From Setophaga petechia (taxonomy: Eukaryota > Chordata > Aves > Passeriformes > Parulidae), in contig JANCRA010000014.1 in NCBI GenBank assembly GCA_024362935.1, positions 10,206,758 to 10,270,757 of the forward strand: a stretch of 64,000 bases of DNA, written 5' to 3'. The position numbers were made by a program, and so were the translations under genes. The notes beneath the pieces are model-generated. The model was not told where the DNA came from, ran no database searches, and saw nothing but the letters and a program-made list of their open reading frames with translations. How positions within the stretch are numbered: position 1 is the stretch's first letter; each line of letters opens with the position of its first letter. This document shows, in pieces, positions 22,880-34,560 of the stretch.

Positions 22880-23290
22880 CAAACCAGATGTTAGGCCATC
22901 TAATACTTATTTTAAAGATAGAAATACAAATGAGAAAATGCACGCAAACGTCTTCTGTTGTGATGATAATGTTATTGCTGTAATGTTCATTTGTTTTGCT
23001 TTTCATGTCTCCTGCAGCAAGGGCAGTGTCAGTATTTGAGTCTGGTTCCCATTTATTTAGCTTGGAATGTGTAGCACTGTCTTGAATATCTTCCATCATT
23101 ATTTGGACAGTACATGTGCAATAGCTCTCTTAATGTAGGGCACGAAGACATACTGTAGGTATATGGTGTAATTAACTGCAAAGCTATTTGGGAGCAGCTG
23201 TTCCCTATTGTTGTTGCTTAATGTTGTGCAGCACAACAAAGCCTTAAGGCAGCACTTGTTAGTATTTATGGAAACCCATTAGCCAGTCTG
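22880..23290. promoter_or_regulatory. CNE-like block with palindrome
   Basis: Long, well-mixed unique sequence. It includes TAATTA at 23169-23174, GCAGCTG (E-box) at about 23195-23201 and a 17-base palindrome at 23222-23238. A very good acceptor-like tract (TGTCTCCTGCAG ending near 23018) lies within it, but all three frames stop before any donor, so no internal coding exon is called. The call is inferred. Confidence 0.33.
23222..23238. repeat. 17-base near-palindrome TGTTGTGCAGCACAACA
   Basis: Two perfect 8-base arms (TGTTGTGC and GCACAACA) flank a single A. This symmetric site fits binding by a protein dimer, but I do not recognise the binder. Confidence 0.85.
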
Positions 23291-26200
23291 TGAATGAGCC
23301 TGCAAAAGAAGAGGAAATTCTGATGATAATAATAAACAGGGGTTCTTGTTAAAGCAGGAGAACTCCAGCCATCCCTATCACTCAGTGCTGGTAAAGGCTC
23401 TTGGCCCTTTGATTTGTACCACGGACCAGATCCAAACCCTTTCTCTGAATCAGCAATTGAAAATTCAAATGAGTGAAGTCCTTTCCAAGGCAATGCTTTG
23501 CTCTCCCCATCCCACTGCATTTTTGAAGGAAATCAGAAACCTTTCCTACTACAATCTAGTTTTGGTGCCAGGATGTACATAGGAAACACTATTTCCTGCC
23601 TGTGCTGGCAAGTTCAGTTATTAAACCACTTCCTCCAAGAGCCAAACTTCTTTGAAGAAGAAATAAAGTTCAAAGTCTTTTTAAGAGACCATTTGTTCTT
23701 CTTATGTGCCTAACCTGAACGTTACATTGTGTGCCATTTAAATAAAAAGACCTTAATCTCTTGAAGATGGACTGGCTGTTGTTCTAGGTCACTGGTTTAG
23801 GAGAAGCAGACGCGGGTTACAACTGCATTTTTTAGGAAGCAGCTTTCTGAAAGTGGAGGATTTTATTGGACTGAGCAGCCACAGAACCATGGAACAGCTT
23901 CTTGCAGGACAGCAGTGGCTCTGGGCTGCTGGCAGAGACAAGGAGGCTTGTGCTGTCATGGGTGTTTATTTGGATATTAGGTAGCTCATATGTAAGGCAG
24001 ATACCTCAGATTAATTACTCTATACTTTCTGTCAAAGTCACCTCACTCTTACTGGATTCCAGGTTTAGCTTTTAACTGACTGTGTCAAGATGAAAGGGAC
24101 CCATCCTGTTAGGAGTAAAAGTGATGCTGTGTGACTGGTGGTCAGCCAAACTCAAGGAAGAGAACTTGGACAATAATCATCAACCACTCTAAGGAGAAAA
24201 AATTATTCAGAAGAAAAATGTTTTCAGAAGTCATTTGCTGTCACTGCTTGTGCTCCAGCTTTGCCTTAAACAGTACAGAGACAATTAGTTGGGAAAAAAT
24301 CTTCCAGTAAAAGGGTCCACACTCTGAATCTGATAAAAAATAAGGGAGGTTTGCCAAGTGTGGTAGATGTTTTCTAACCTTGGAGCATGTTAGCTGTAAG
24401 GTACAACTGTGAGGAACAGCAGCAGTGAAATGTTTATTATTGTGTGCCTCCATCCTTTTTGTGAGTATTATTCTGTGAGGACAGGGCCTCTTTTCATCTG
24501 ATCTGTGCTGCCAAGGCGGATAAGAGAGGTTTATGTGATGTCAGATCTGAAACCAAGGAACCTGTAGACAGGTTCTGAGCAGTGATGCCTCTGGCAACTG
24601 GTTTCAAGGCAGAGCTTATGTAGAGTGCCTGAGGTTTTAATAAGCGTATAGATGTCTGAGCAGCACATAAAGAGCATGGGAGGTGACAGGCTGACCCAGT
24701 CACTTTCATTAATTGGGATCAAGTTACCTTCTTACATCTGGGCAGAGCCCTGTACTGGAGATTTAGGAAGTGAACAATAAGTTGCCATTGTCTCTGTGCA
24801 CTGGGTTCTGGGTAACTGGTAAAGTGGGACGTGGAAAGTAAGTTCACAGTAATAGGGGATGTTCATGGCTGAGGGAGCACCACACTGCATAAATCATGCC
24901 TGCAAAAGTGCCAGCATAAATCATTGAGGTCTTTGTAACGTGGGGTTGTCAAAGGCTACTGTTCACATGTAGGCTCTGTACACACAGAATCAAATACTCT
25001 GTCATGGTTCTCAATGGGTTTTGTTTTATGCTGCTCAGAGTAAGGGCTAAATCTTCAGGTGGCTCCATTAGATACTCCACGAGTGAATGAGAATTATATA
25101 GGTGTCTACAGAATTATCAACTCAATTGAAAGGATGTTGAGTTCATTTTAGTAGTATTTTTAAAAAAATATATGAAATGGCAGAAAGTCTGTCTCCTGGC
25201 AGCTTAATCCTGAGAAGTCAAAGTAAAACTAAAAATTATTTGTCTTTTTAGCATAAGGTAAAAATATGAATATTTCCCTTATTTTGTTCCATAACTTAAG
25301 ACCTGTAGTACAGGAAGGACTGACTAAATGTGCTTAAAAAACATGCATGTTTCCTCAGTGTGGAAAATCTTGCAGTGTTTTGACAAAAAATTCTAGAATT
25401 GAAGATGGGCTGACTGATTTAAGAGAAATCCATGTTTCTTTTTTTGAACTCTGAAAAGTTTACATTTTGGAAAATATTAGTTATTTTACATAGTACAAAA
25501 TCAAATTGCTGATCCTTGCTAAGATATTTTGAGAAGTGTCATTTTCTGGGCAGCTTCCCATAACATTCTTAATTATGTTTTTATTAAGGCTGAATTGATT
25601 TTAACCTACTTGTTGTCTTTTTGACTCTTTGGGATATATTTTTGTCATTTTTGATGCTTTTGCATAGGTGTAAGGCTAGAAGCCTAAACGAAAACAGTCT
25701 GCGTGGTCTCAAGCATGTGAGGAGTTGAGGGCTAAATAAAAGCATTCAGTGTGTAAGAGTTGAAACAAAATGCTGACAATTGGGAACACTGGGTCTAGTA
25801 CAAGCCTTCAGTCTCAGTTATAGCAAGTGGAATCAATGATCACTGGCAGAACAGGACTTTTTATTGTTAACATGAATTTGGTCATGCAAAGCTGAATCCA
25901 GGCAGGGCGACAGACTGAGGTCCAGGTGTGCATGAAATTTGCTTCTGGAGGTGATGCAGTTCTTGGCAGAGGAGTCTGCAGAGTTTGGTCAATTCCACCT
26001 AAAACATATTAGCATTGTTTCTGTAAAATACATAGCGAGGTATCATTAATGAGTGTGTATTTGTTAGATAGGTGTGTGTGTTCTCCCATGCATAAATTGT
26101 GGGTCAGACAGCCCAATGTCAGCATGCTGTGTAGCATGAGGAAAAAATATCTGCTTTCTACCCCATTTGTCCTTGGCAGCAGTTGCTGGTACCTGTGCTG

Positions 26201-26337
26201 CCCTGCTGGGAGTATTCAGAGTGTGGGAATCCTCTGACCCTGGGGCACTGAGGAGCTCTGGCTGCTGATTCTGTGCCTGGCAGCTCAGGCCCTGCACTGC
26301 AGTGTTCCCCAGGAATGTTTGCTTCATCTGCTCTCAG
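23291..26337. other. Long unique non-coding stretch
   Basis: About 3 kb with no recognised gene, RNA or interspersed repeat. The frames present (up to 87 codons) overlap on both strands and have no domains. Confidence 0.5.
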
Positions 26338-26395
26338 CTGATTGGAAAAGCCTGCTCATTCCCTCTGCAGTGGGAATTTGAATCTTGCCAGGTTG
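26338..26395 (+). other. Exon-like segment (58 nt)
   Basis: Preceded by a pyrimidine-rich acceptor (GCTTCATCTGCTCTCAG ending at 26337) and followed by GTGAGT at 26396. It is open in frame 0 and reads LIGKACSFPLQWEFESCQV with one base left over. It is one of three exon-like segments on the plus strand within 2.5 kb. I recognise no protein. Confidence 0.12.
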
Positions 26396-26802
26396 GTGAG
26401 TGCTGGCTGGTGATGATCTGGCTGTTCATCAAGTCCAGCCTCATTCAGAATTCCTGGGTTAAGTACATTATCTGACTCCTGAACAATATCTCAAAACTCC
26501 AGATCAGATACAACCAGCATCTTGCCATGAAATTCTTTTTTGAAATGATAGATCAGATTAAAAGCATGATTTTTTTTTTTATTTTATTTTAAGAGAGAGT
26601 ATGGGGGAAATTTTCATCTAGCATGCTTGTTTTCAGGCATTTCATTCTAAAATGTTCCTATCTACTCATTTTATTCAAGTTAATCCAATATGGGTTAAAA
26701 CTAATGAAATGCAGACTGCATTAAATTCCACTGCTATATTTTAAAGTTCAATATAAGTATACTTATTTTTTGTTACTAGTTAATATTTTTTTATTGCTGC
26801 AG

Positions 26803-26866
26803 ATCTTGGAGACTGCTTGGGAATGGGAGGCCATTGTGCAAGTAGCAATGAGCAGACACAGAAAAA
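26803..26866 (+). other. Exon-like segment (64 nt) with strong splice signals
   Basis: A T-rich tract and TTGCTGCAG end at 26802. The segment ends AAAAA and GTAAGC follows at 26867. Two of three frames are open: frame 0 begins ILETAWEWEAIVQ, and the frame starting two bases in begins LGDCLGMGGHCASSNEQ. Both signals are close to consensus. I recognise no family. It may be a coding exon, an exon of a long non-coding RNA, or a pseudoexon. Confidence 0.2.
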
Positions 26867-28716
26867 GTAAGCCTTGTCCTAGAGACTTTCTGAAATTTGC
26901 ACAACCATGCATCTGAGCACAGATCCAAGTCTCTGTCCTCTGTCTCAGTGTTGAACTCCACTGAAAGAAATCACCAACCCACACTCCTTGACAATCTCAG
27001 GCCTTTTTCAAAAATAGGAATGGCTCTGTCGTCTCTACTGTCTGGGTTGTTTTTTTTAAAGGGGATAAATCTTGTACTTCAGCAACAGAAAGAACTTCCT
27101 GTGAAAGATGGTTTCTTTTATCACTTTTATTTTGCACTGATTGAACAAAGATGTTTCATGGTTAACTTCATCTAGTACTTGCAACAACCTGCTGACAGTT
27201 GGTCCGGTCCCCACCTTACTGAAACCTGTGGCAGGAATCTAAGGGGTGTAACAAGGCACTATTTTTAGTGCAGGGTATAGGGAAAGACTGCTGGATGCCT
27301 GGATTTCACTGGTGATTCTAGTGCCACTTAATGGAACTAAAGTGGCCAGTGGTTTTGGGTGCTCTCATTGCATCAGTCTGTGATCTTTTTTCCCAGACCA
27401 CAGTTTCACTGCACTGGTCACAGGAAAAAGATGACTTATAGACTGTGTGAAATATGCATTTATACTATTAGAGCTGCCACAGGAGAATGCCAGACTATCA
27501 CTTTGGGAGCTCATAGAATAAAACATATCTTAAACTCATGGTTTGGGGGGATTGTGGGGCTTTTGTTTGTTTTTTATCTAGATCCTGCATTAACGTTTTC
27601 CATCTGAAAATGTATGACACTAATCTGTCTGACCAACATAGTCTCAGGAAGGCAAATTTAAGAGCAGATTAAATCTAGTATAGAGTACCTTGTCTATTAG
27701 CTGTTGTCAACTTTTAGTTCCCCTGCTCAGTATACTAAATTTGTTCTGACTGCTTTTGTTCGTATATACATAACAAAAGGTGTCTCACAGTACAGTCTTG
27801 TTATAAAGTGAAAAAATGTTAAGAAGAAAACACGTTGAACATTAAAGTGACAATCCTATTCCAACTATCAGGGTCGGTGATTTGCACTGTCTGTGCCACG
27901 TTTTGTAGCACAGGGAAATAAAGAGAAGCAGACAAGGGCTAGTACTTAAAATTACATGAGCAAAAAATATAAATAGAAATCAACAGACTGGAGATGCTTT
28001 TCTTTCATTTGCATAGCCTAAAAAATATTATCTATCACTGAAAAAAAAAAAGCCACAAACTTTTAAGCAGAACTGTTTGCTGGAACAGTACATATCTTCC
28101 TTTGGCAGGCATTGATCTATTTTTGACATATAAGCTATACAGTGTATTAGCTGTATATATTAGCTAGGAGAGTATGAGTTCTCGAAGGAACAGATGGTTA
28201 TTCCCAGCCTGGACAGCACTTTTTAAGCATTAAGAAATCTATATAACTGTTCAAGTGAATTACTTGGGGTTTGCTACTGCAATTTTAAATCACAGTGGAA
28301 GCTTAAGCAGTCCCTACCACCAGCAGCCCCCCAAAAATAAGAAGTTTCCTTTCTTACACCCTCTTCATTTGCCATGCACTTTAAAATGACAGTTGTCGTC
28401 CCTATGAAGATTAGAAGACCCGTGTTGGGTATGTCACATGCTTTGATGGCAGTATTGCCCCAGGCATTTGTCATCCAACCTACAGGGATAACAATGTGTA
28501 ATGGTGGTGCTTTTTTCAGAACACTGTAAGTATACAGATATTATTAAATTTTACAATTACCACAGGGAATGAATCAAAGCCTCCAATAAGCAAATGAACT
28601 ATATACTTACTATTGCCCTGCCTTTATAATTTTTGTTCAGTTCCATCTGATTGCATTTCTGTTATCACTTAGTTGTTTCTCTGCATGTAGTTTTATCTAA
28701 TTTCTCTTTATTTCAG
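26867..28716. other. Unique non-coding sequence
   Basis: Includes a poly-A run of about 12 at 28040 and a G-rich patch near 27542-27560. No gene or confident repeat family was seen. A weak MIR-like phrase around 27265-27335 is too diverged to call. Confidence 0.45.
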
Positions 28717-28785
28717 TCACTTGCAGAGGAGATAAATGGATTACTTCAGACTAATTGCTACTTATTTAGAAACCATCAACCTTTT
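28717..28785 (+). other. Exon-like segment (69 nt, 23 codons)
   Basis: A branch-point-like CTAAT and the pyrimidine-rich tract TTTCTCTTTATTTCAG end at 28716. The next 69 bases are open in frame 0 and begin SLAEEINGLLQTNCYLF. GTAAGAG follows at 28786. The symmetrical phase 0-0 and length divisible by three are features of a cassette exon. The product is not recognised. Chance pseudoexons of this quality do occur. Confidence 0.2.
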
Positions 28786-28859
28786 GTAAGAGTTTCAAAT
28801 CAGTGGTTTAAGCTAGCTTTTACTATCTGTGGTATTTATCTTGAAGCCTTTTATCACTG

Positions 28860-29330
28860 AAGAGTCTGTTAATAAGTTGTTTTTATAAAGCCACTTTCAA
28901 TTTTCCTTTACCTGGTCTGCCAAAATTTTTAACAGATTATGATAGTTAAGTAGATAATGAGATATTTACTTCTTTTAATATGTGTATGCATTGAAATACC
29001 ACTGATAGACCTGGCAGCTGCATGGATTTGATTATAAAGTGTCTGACAGAGAGAGAACTAGAATAAAAATAAATATTGCATTATCTTGATTTCCCCTCCT
29101 TCTGTGATGGAGGAAGCAGCTGCATTATTTATCTAATTGAAGGAATGTTACGAGTATGTTTAATTAAATGAAGAGTACTTAGTAATAGTGGGGGTGTAAA
29201 CAAAGGATAAATGACAAAATGAGCTAACATCAGCTCAGAGGGTTTAATTACAAGCTCTGTACCCTTTGGTGTAATTATTGCAGAATGTGTTTGTACATTG
29301 GAATCAATGTATCCAATCTATATTCAACAA
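28860..29330. promoter_or_regulatory. Strong CNE-like block
   Basis: About 470 bases of unique AT-rich sequence with tightly packed motifs: GTAAACA (forkhead type) at 29196-29202 overlapping ACAAAGG (SOX/TCF type) at 29200-29206, TAATTA at 29245-29250 and 29272-29277, GGAATG (TEAD type) near 29144, TTGATTATAAAG near 29028 and GCAGCTGC near 29117. It has no repeat decay and no coding frame. This is the best enhancer candidate in the window by eye, but it still lacks conservation evidence. Confidence 0.38.
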
Positions 29331-30390
29331 CATATCAGTTTCTCATCCCGATTAGCAAGCTTTCTTCTTTTCCCAATGCAATTGGATAGCAGGTTCATGG
29401 AGCCTAATTCTCACATATCCATTTGCACAAATTTTCAAGGGGATTCATCTATTCTTCCTTCAGTGTGAAGGTAAAATCCAGCTTCCTATTGTCAATATAT
29501 TTAAAATTGTTGAAGTTGTCATGGTGTTAAAACATACCCTAATCCCAAGGCACTGAATGACTCTTGAGTGGGAAATGGGATTTTCATAGGCTACCTGAAA
29601 TGAATCCTCAGCAACACAAAGTGCCTAATTTAGTCTCACTCATTCTAATTGATGTTCACAGCAATAGATCCAGCATAGTAACCTCAGATGAGCACAGTCC
29701 CAGTTAATGTTGGTATCAGATGAAAAAGGACAGCACAGGAGTTAAAAATTTACAGGGACTAGATGAAATTTCACAGTTAAAATATAGTTTTCCAGGGATG
29801 CAAGCCTTTATTTGTTGAAGGCTTCCATATAAGTGGACGGAACATAAAGATTCTGCAGGATCTGGGATGTGAATTTGGATGAAAAGCATGTTCCTTGTGA
29901 AAAAGTCTTTATCTTTGCAACCAGCTACCTCAAAAGACTCAGTGAAAGCCCTAAGACATAATTAGATCATGGAGTTTGATCCCTGCCAAATTCATAATTT
30001 AAGTCAACGCTTAAGTCACATCTCTAACAACAACAACAACATAAAGGAGCTGCCATTAGTGCATGGGAGTGATGCTTTCATGTGCTAATACCTTGATCAC
30101 TCCAATTTTCAGTTAAAATCAGAACTCAGGAAGTCCCAACTAAATCCTCCATCTCAATGAATTCTCTCAGTGGTGGCTTTTCCTTAGCTGTATCCATTTT
30201 TTAAAGATTTTTTTTTAAATCCATTACTACATATTTTGCAGTCTATTAAGTGTTTTATGCTAAAGTAAAGTTTAGAAAAAGTGTATTTTGCCTAAGGTTA
30301 AGTAACTCTTTGTTCAGAACTAGCTTCAGTAGATCAAGCTTTCCAGCATATCCATTCTTCCTAGGCACTCCCCATCTTTTACAAATACAG
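29331..30390. other. Unique non-coding sequence
   Basis: Largely unique and AT-rich. The CNE-like character fades after about 29520. A short (AAC)5 repeat lies at 30026-30040. No gene was recognised. Confidence 0.5.
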
Positions 30391-30438
30391 CAAAATAAAC
30401 ATGAAGGAATATCATCAAGAAAAAGATATGCTGCTTGT
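30391..30438 (+). other. Exon-like segment (48 nt), weak
   Basis: Bounded by ATACAG at 30390 and GTAAGTAA at 30439. Open in frame 0, reading QNKHEGISSRKRYAAC. The acceptor tract is only moderately pyrimidine-rich; an alternative acceptor TTCTTCCTAG at 30364 would give 74 nt. No family is recognised. Probably a pseudoexon. Confidence 0.08.
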
Positions 30439-31877
30439 GTAAGTAATTATGTCCCTTGTTAGTTCACTATAAAGTAATTTTCTTTTTTTTCCCCCACTCT
30501 TTACATTTCTTAGTGTGCCCTGGAAGGTATTTTTACTTAATTTTGTTTAGAAATTTGAAAAGCAAGAGAAAGTGAGGGATGATTACAGACTTTATTTAAG
30601 GTTTTGATTTTGGTTTCTCTCTGTTCTTATATCAAAGATAAAATGGAAGTGGTGGTGTCATGTTCAGGTAATGAGATTTTATATTAAAAAGAATAAATTA
30701 AGCTCATAAAGCCAATGGCAGGAGGGACATGAGGAACCATTTCTAGCTCACAAAAAGGACTTTATACATTAATGCAGTGAGCATCAAGAGTTATTAGGAG
30801 TCGAAATTCAAAGCTCAAAGGATGTCAAGTGCTTCAAAAGCAAAGGCTTATTTTGTATTGTTTATATTTAGAAGTGATATGGAGCTCCCTTGAAATATTT
30901 TACCCATGATGTCAAAAATCAAAAGCATTAGGGGAAAAGAAGAACTCGGGACATTTCCCTTGCAAACAAGAGTTTTGTCCGTTACACACCAGAGGATTCC
31001 TCCGAGGTACAGATTTGTACACAGCACTGCTTACCAAAAAAATACAAACATCCTCTCAGCTTAGCTGTGTGTTGTTTCTTGCCTTGAAAACTCATAGTAT
31101 ACAGAAAGGTTTTACTGTAATATTCACTTTTTTTTTTTTTTTTTTTTTTTTGGTAAAACTGCAAATCCTGGAGTATCAGTATGTGGTCATTTTTTAAATA
31201 GATATTTTTTTGAAAAGCTGTGTGACATTTTTCTTTAATGGCTGATTTTTTTTTAATGTCAGCTACATTTTTAAAGCATGAGGCCTGGTTGTAACTAGCC
31301 TCGGCACTGCTACTGTACATCAGACTGTACTATTTGATCATTAATTTATCACAGTTCTAGCAGTTTGTTTGACAGGTGATAGTGCTTTCATCTAATGGCT
31401 ACACAGCAAGTGTGTGGTGCACTAAAGAGTGGATGCCACTGACTAGAGTTAGAAATCAGCAGACAACAGCCACTTTGCAGAGCTTTATCGATTTACCAGA
31501 ATCATTTAAAGATATGAAACAACTGGAATAATGAATGCCAATTCAGCTCACTGTAGGGTTTTTCTTATTTAGTATGGAGTACATTAATATAGTGTTGTTG
31601 CTAGTAGTGTTTTTATTATGAATATTTGCAGTGATAAAAGAAGTGCAGAAATCAAGGTGCAAGTTTGAATATTTGTACTGGAAATACAGTCTCTGTGTTC
31701 AGTGCAGCTTAGGAAACAGATGCTTGGCAGAAATATGAGACATACTGGAGTATTGTAAATACTTAACCTCTAAATAAAGCCTTTCTTACACTTATCTGCT
31801 GAAAATGTTCTCTGAATTAGGTGTACAAATAGGAATATTGCATGGATGGGAAGAGCAAAATAAGGCACCTTTTGCAA
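30439..31877. other. Unique AT-rich non-coding sequence
   Basis: Contains a 24-T run at 31128-31151 and otherwise no recognised repeat, gene or RNA. Confidence 0.5.
31128..31151. repeat. Poly-T run (24 T)
   Basis: Twenty-four consecutive T residues, the longest homopolymer of the window. No retroposon body is recognisable adjacent. Frames ending in poly-Phe or poly-Lys here are artefacts. Confidence 0.95.
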
Positions 31878-31965
31878 GCGTGGTCGGGTTCTTGGGGCTG
31901 TCCTGTGCTGGGCCAGGAGCTGGACTTGATGATCCTTCCAAATTGGGATATTTTATGATGCTCTC
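31878..31965 (+). mobile_element. CR1 LINE 3' tail, sense
   Basis: Reads GGGGCTGTCCTGTGCTGGGC, then CAGGAGCTGGACTTGATGAT, CCTTCCAAATTGGGATATTT, TATGATGCT. This is the standard 3' end of a comparatively young avian CR1 lineage. Only the last ~90 bases are present: extreme 5' truncation. The usual GTGGGTCC part between GATGATCCTT and CCAA has been lost. Confidence 0.88.
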
Positions 31966-32029
31966 TTTACTTTTGTCCTCAAAGGAAACAAAATGTATTT
32001 AACCCATTGGGTTTGGTTCCACACTGTGC

Positions 32030-32300
32030 TCACGGCAGTGCGTGCGCCGTGCTCGGTGTGCGCCGCGCTCGGTGTGAGGAGGTGTCTGTGCTCCAGCCAT
32101 GCCTCTGCCAGGGCTCCTGGTGCCAGGCAGGGCAGCACACCCCTGGCACAGCCCATCCACCTGCTCCTGTGGCTGCAGAGCTGCTGTGCTGAGATCCTGG
32201 CAGGATCTGGGACCGTTGTGTGCATGGAAATCTGCACCTTTGGCTCCTACCCTATGGTGTGGCTGTGTCCAGGGGCATCGTGTGTTTGAAAGCCCAGATT
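32030..32300. other. GC-rich patch with 16-bp tandem duplication
   Basis: Composition rises sharply just after the CR1 tail. TGCGCCGTGCTCGGTG at 32043-32058 is repeated as TGCGCCGCGCTCGGTG at 32059-32074 with one change, a possible minisatellite seed rich in CpG. Five overlapping frames on both strands cross the patch, and none resembles a protein. Confidence 0.6.
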
Positions 32301-34560
32301 GCTGCATTTGTGCTGGTTTGCCAAAGGCCTGTCTCATAGTTCTTCTTGGTTGAACAGTTGTTCTTAGTTTGGATAAGCTGGCAGGGAAGGTGTGTTAGCA
32401 TGAATCCAGTACCCTGTTTTACTGCAGCAGAACCTGATACCCCATTCCAGCAAGAAACAGTAACCTGTAAAATGTTAACAGCCCTTCAAACTCAGAGACT
32501 CAAATCCTGAAGCATTTGGCTACAGTAGGTCTTAGTTGAAATTATATCAGAGGTAGAAAGGGTGCTTTGAATTTTAAAGTTAGTGCCAGCAGACTTCTGC
32601 CCCTTATGTTGACAAGTCAGCTTAGGCTAAAGCACAGATGAGTCATGGAAGTTAATTAATTTTCTGAGGTGCTGATTGCTCCTATGTCCCACTGAAACCA
32701 ATAGGGAAACTCCCACGTGTTGTAGTGGGAGCTGGAAACTGGCCATGCTGTGTTGTGGGACATCCAGAAGTGGTGATGCTGCTTTTTGTAGTGGAGACAG
32801 TGGGAGTTGCTTACAAACATGAAGGAAACCAAAATGATGCCAAATGAAATTTTATTTTCCTCCTCCTTGGTGTTTGTTACAAAAATCACAAGTAAATAGT
32901 AAACACAAAAGTTCCTCAAACATTTTTAGTATTTATTTTAAGCGCATGTGCTGCCTCATCCCCTTTTAATTGCAAGTAACAGGAACACCGATACCTTGGG
33001 GGTGGCCATGTACCTAGTCCTGAGTGAAATGATGCTCATTAATATAAAGTTACTGCTAGCCCAGTGTCTCTAGGTTTGTAGTAGCTCATCGGTGACAATG
33101 AGTCTATGTAAGCCTTGCTGCAGGAGGGACCCCATTCCTTGGCTTCCCATGTCAGGGAGTCATCATCACTGAAGCTGAGAATGATGGTCCCACTAGTTCT
33201 TCTCATGGAGAGGTGCCTAGCTCACGTCAGGAAGAACCATTGGCACTGCCACGCCTGTGATCCAAGGACAACAGGCAGAATGATAGCAGAGGCTGAATGA
33301 CATAGAGCCTGAGATCAGCCTTTTCCTGAACCTACAAAAATTTACACTGGTTCTGGCATAGACTGGAATATGAGGGTCTCAGTGTATGGAGAAATGTGTG
33401 TGAATCAGTAGAGCTGGTACAGGGCAGATCATGAACAATTTTGCTGTAGGCTTTCATCTACATGTGTCAATATGTCACATTTCCAACATATTAAACCTTG
33501 TTTGGTTTGTTTGAAAGAAAGTTCTCTAGTTACTTCTAAGTAAAACTTAGTTAAATGTAATTGGTATTAAAGTGAATGTGATATCATCTGCTCTGCTGAG
33601 GAATTAAACTGTTTTAGTAATAGTTGAAAAAAAAAACCAACTGTGCTTTTATCTTTCCTTCTTTCCCTCCATGATGGCTTGCTAGTTAGGAGTTACTCAA
33701 AGTTCTGTATAAGCTGCAAATCATGTTCTGCCTTTCCATTTATCTTCCTGCCTACAGAACCACAAGATAAAAATACCCTGGACGAGCAATTCCCTTCATC
33801 TTCTTGCTGCAACTTGCCAATTCCCAGTCCAGCTCCTCCTCCTCCCTCTGAGTGCCAGTTCGAGGGGCAATCTTTGCATTTTTGGCTATCATGTTTTCAG
33901 GAGGTAGGATGGGTTTCTCCACAGCCAGCCTGGTTATAAATAGTTACTTGCCTGAATGAAGAATTGCATCCTTGGCTGGTGGTCTGAAAGGGCAATTGCC
34001 ATGTGATGGAGCCATATCTTGTCTTATCTTCTCTCAGAAGTGCTGCCTCTGGTTCTGCAAGGTCTTTCCTGGAAGATCCTGCTCATATGATTTCAGCATT
34101 AATTCCAGATGCATTTTCACTGTGATGGCAGTGGAAGCGCTATGTGAATTTTTCCATTTGCAGCTGAAGAAGGAGGTTGGGCTCAGGAGAGTAGATTCTC
34201 CTCTCCATTGCTGCTGAAAAACAGAAATAATTCAGCTGGAATGAGTGAAGTTCTTCCAGCGATAGCCTTGTACCACAGAGATCAAAGTCTGCCCTTCTTC
34301 CCTCATATTCTAAGCTATACTTCAGTGAATATGCAAACAGCATTTTTACCTTCTCTTTTCCTTCTCCTAATTCCCACAGTTGAAGTCCTGGCTTGAGCCA
34401 CAATTAATATCCCCCTTCCCTCCAACACAAATCTTGCTTCCCTCCTGTCCTTCCCACATGAAAACCCCAGGCACAGTTTGTGTTTTCAGTGTTATTAATA
34501 TGTACATCTACAACCCAAATCCTGAAGCTTCATCCCAGGGCTGCCCATTCCCACTGCTGC
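32301..34560. other. Unique non-coding sequence
   Basis: Mixed composition. Short A run near 33628. The 98-codon frame 33643-33939 has no recognisable domain. No interspersed repeat was recognised. Confidence 0.5.

Noticed and set aside
23019..23154. Very good acceptor at 23018 followed by a possible exon
   Set aside because: All three frames stop before a usable donor, so it fails as an internal coding exon. A non-coding exon cannot be excluded.
26425..26520. CATCAAGTCCAGCC phrase, like an antisense CR1 tail
   Set aside because: The following sequence does not keep the expected CR1 order.
27265..27335. Phrase resembling the 5' half of MIR (GACTGCTGGATGCCTGGATT then GTGCCACTTAA)
   Set aside because: Too few matching positions to separate from chance without an alignment.
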